From NCBI GenBank assembly GCA_013377075.1, contig JACABD010000002.1:1-64000 (forward strand): a DNA stretch of 64,000 bases. Reading direction: 5' to 3'. Positions 63,159-64,000 of this stretch are shown here, piece by piece. The notes under the pieces are model-generated. The model was not told the DNA's origin. It did not search any database and saw only the letters and a list, made by a program, of their open reading frames with translations. The position numbers and the translations under genes are program-made. Each line of letters begins with the position of its first letter. Position 1 is the first letter of the stretch. The DNA is from Geobacteraceae bacterium (lineage in GTDB: Bacteria > Desulfobacterota > Desulfuromonadia > Geobacterales > DSM-12255).

Positions 63159-63838
63159 AATCTGTTTTACTGATCATACTGCTGCTCTGTGCTGCGGCCT
63201 GCACACCGGCTGTTTTCCCAAAGGGACAGAGTGTATTAATAAATAATGTTAATCCTGCTGAACTTGTCGAACGCTACAAAAGCTCACTCCCCGAAACCCT
63301 TAACTCCTTGAATTCGGTTGTTTTTGACTATGCCGGCATTAAATTTCTTGGTCTCGGATTTATCGAAATTGATCGTAAAAACGAGAGCTTCAGGGTTGTA
63401 TGTCTCAATCCCATGGGGGTCAAGTTGTTTGATCTCAGTGGCGACAAAATAGGTACAGTGACAAATTTCGCCATAGAACCGATGGCAAAGCAGGGTGATA
63501 TTGCCGCACTGGTTGCTGCGGATATCCGTCGTATCTATTTTAATTCTGTTCTGGAGAAATATGTCGAACTGCGCCATGGCGAGCATGAACTCCTTTTCGG
63601 AGGCGGTACACCAAGCGGCTATCTGGAGCATATCTATTCAGGCATAAATGGCGACCTTGCAGAAAAGAGATTCTATAAAGATCAGTTTATCTCCTGGCAG
63701 GTCAGTTACCATGATTACAGGAGCATCGACGGCAAACGTTTTCCCCATGGAATAGTGCTTACAAATTACCGTGATGGTTATCAGCTTGTCATTCGAGAGA
63801 AGGAGCGTGACCTTGAAAAAGATAAAGAGTCAGATTGA
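63155..63838 (+). CDS. DUF3261-like lipoprotein
   Basis: 227 residues with a lipoprotein signal (LLLCAAAC, lipid-modified Cys near residue 16). The middle contains VVCLNPMGVKLFDLSGDK and the C-terminal VLTNYRDGYQLVIREKERD, a pattern I associate with DUF3261 lipoproteins of aryl-polyene clusters, which are LolB-like in fold. It would sit in the outer membrane and may receive product from the LolA-like carrier. It overlaps the MMPL gene by 4 bases and the following dehydratase gene by about 26. Confidence 0.78.
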   Translation: MKSVLLIILLLCAAACTPAVFPKGQSVLINNVNPAELVERYKSSLPETLNSLNSVVFDYAGIKFLGLGFIEIDRKNESFRVVCLNPMGVKLFDLSGDKIGTVTNFAIEPMAKQGDIAALVAADIRRIYFNSVLEKYVELRHGEHELLFGGGTPSGYLEHIYSGINGDLAEKRFYKDQFISWQVSYHDYRSIDGKRFPHGIVLTNYRDGYQLVIREKERDLEKDKESD

Positions 63839-64000
63839 AGAGCTGCTTAAACTAAGGCCTATTGCGGATGGCACTGTAGAAGGATTGTTTACCTTCCCTC
63901 CAGATTTTATCGGTTTTCAGGGACATTTTCCCGGTGGAGCCATTCTTCCCGGGGCCTGCCAGATTCAGGCGCTTCTTTCCTTACTGGAGAAATCTGTAGG
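63813..64000 (+). CDS. 3-hydroxyacyl-ACP dehydratase, FabZ/ApeI-like (partial, runs off the window)
   Basis: Only the first 62 or so codons are present. The hotdog signature GFQGHFPGGAILPGACQIQALL contains the FabZ-type catalytic His in GHFPG. GGAG lies 7 bases before a TTG at 63813, the start chosen here; a GTG at 63807 is also possible. It dehydrates 3-hydroxyacyl-ACP in chain elongation. It is not in the ORF track because it is truncated by the window end, and it shows that the operon continues. Confidence 0.85.
   Translation, partial: MKKIKSQIEELLKLRPIADGTVEGLFTFPPDFIGFQGHFPGGAILPGACQIQALLSLLEKSV

Overview
The window reads as a chromosomal segment of a Geobacter-like bacterium (Desulfuromonadia, formerly Deltaproteobacteria). 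The evidence is the unbroken translation/RNA block rimP-nusA-ylxR-infB-rbfA-nrnA-truB-rpsO-pnp-M16 peptidase-dut, AcnB-type aconitase, many signalling proteins, a GEMM-I riboswitch of the Geobacter type, and a YlxR protein fused to an L7Ae-like domain. Base composition looks moderate by eye and was not computed. No insertion sequence, prophage or CRISPR array was seen.

Layout. 1-9450: aconitase acnB, a chromosomal ParM-like actin ATPase, a pseudo-receiver/PilZ protein, a PLP aminotransferase coupled to an NtrC-like regulator with a degenerate AAA+ domain, and RNase R. 9512-22477: the nusA/infB and rpsO/pnp blocks with structured leaders, then M16 peptidase, dUTPase and M29 aminopeptidase. 22477-30034: a YciO/Sua5-type protein, a two-gene membrane unit ending in a NERD-like nuclease domain, yacG (missing from the ORF track), gltX, tRNA-Gly(CCC), a HAD phosphatase and the helicase hrpB. 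30154-34926: promoter, a GEMM-I (probably cGAMP-type) riboswitch, an intrinsic terminator, and a 1494-residue secreted repeat protein. 35149-40426: tRNA-Ala(GGC), lgt, and on the minus strand a partner-switching operon (small membrane protein, sodium-solute-symporter/GAF/SpoIIE phosphatase fusion, STAS antagonist, RsbW-like kinase). 40562-46039: mreB and mreC separated by five sugar and surface-polysaccharide genes. 46113-51084: amtB with a sigma-54 promoter, CBS-type manganese pyrophosphatase and mutL.

51121-64000 (running off the end) is the most unusual part: a tightly packed operon behind a near-consensus promoter. It holds two CrtI/retinol-saturase-like FAD oxidoreductases, a FabG-like reductase, a ketosynthase, an acyl carrier protein, a PlsC-like acyltransferase, a PaaK-like adenylate-forming ligase, a radical SAM/SPASM protein fused to a hotdog dehydratase, a LolA-like carrier, an MMPL exporter, a DUF3261-like lipoprotein and a FabZ/ApeI-type dehydratase. 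The carrier, exporter and fatty-acid-type enzymes resemble aryl-polyene clusters. The FAD enzymes plus radical SAM recall the candidate ladderane gene sets of anammox bacteria. The product is not known from sequence; I infer a polyunsaturated or otherwise modified acyl chain exported to the outer membrane.

Regulatory signals read directly from the sequence include a sigma-54 promoter for amtB, two candidate leaderless transcripts, a terminator hairpin immediately before rimP, and RNA structures ahead of rpsO and pnp.
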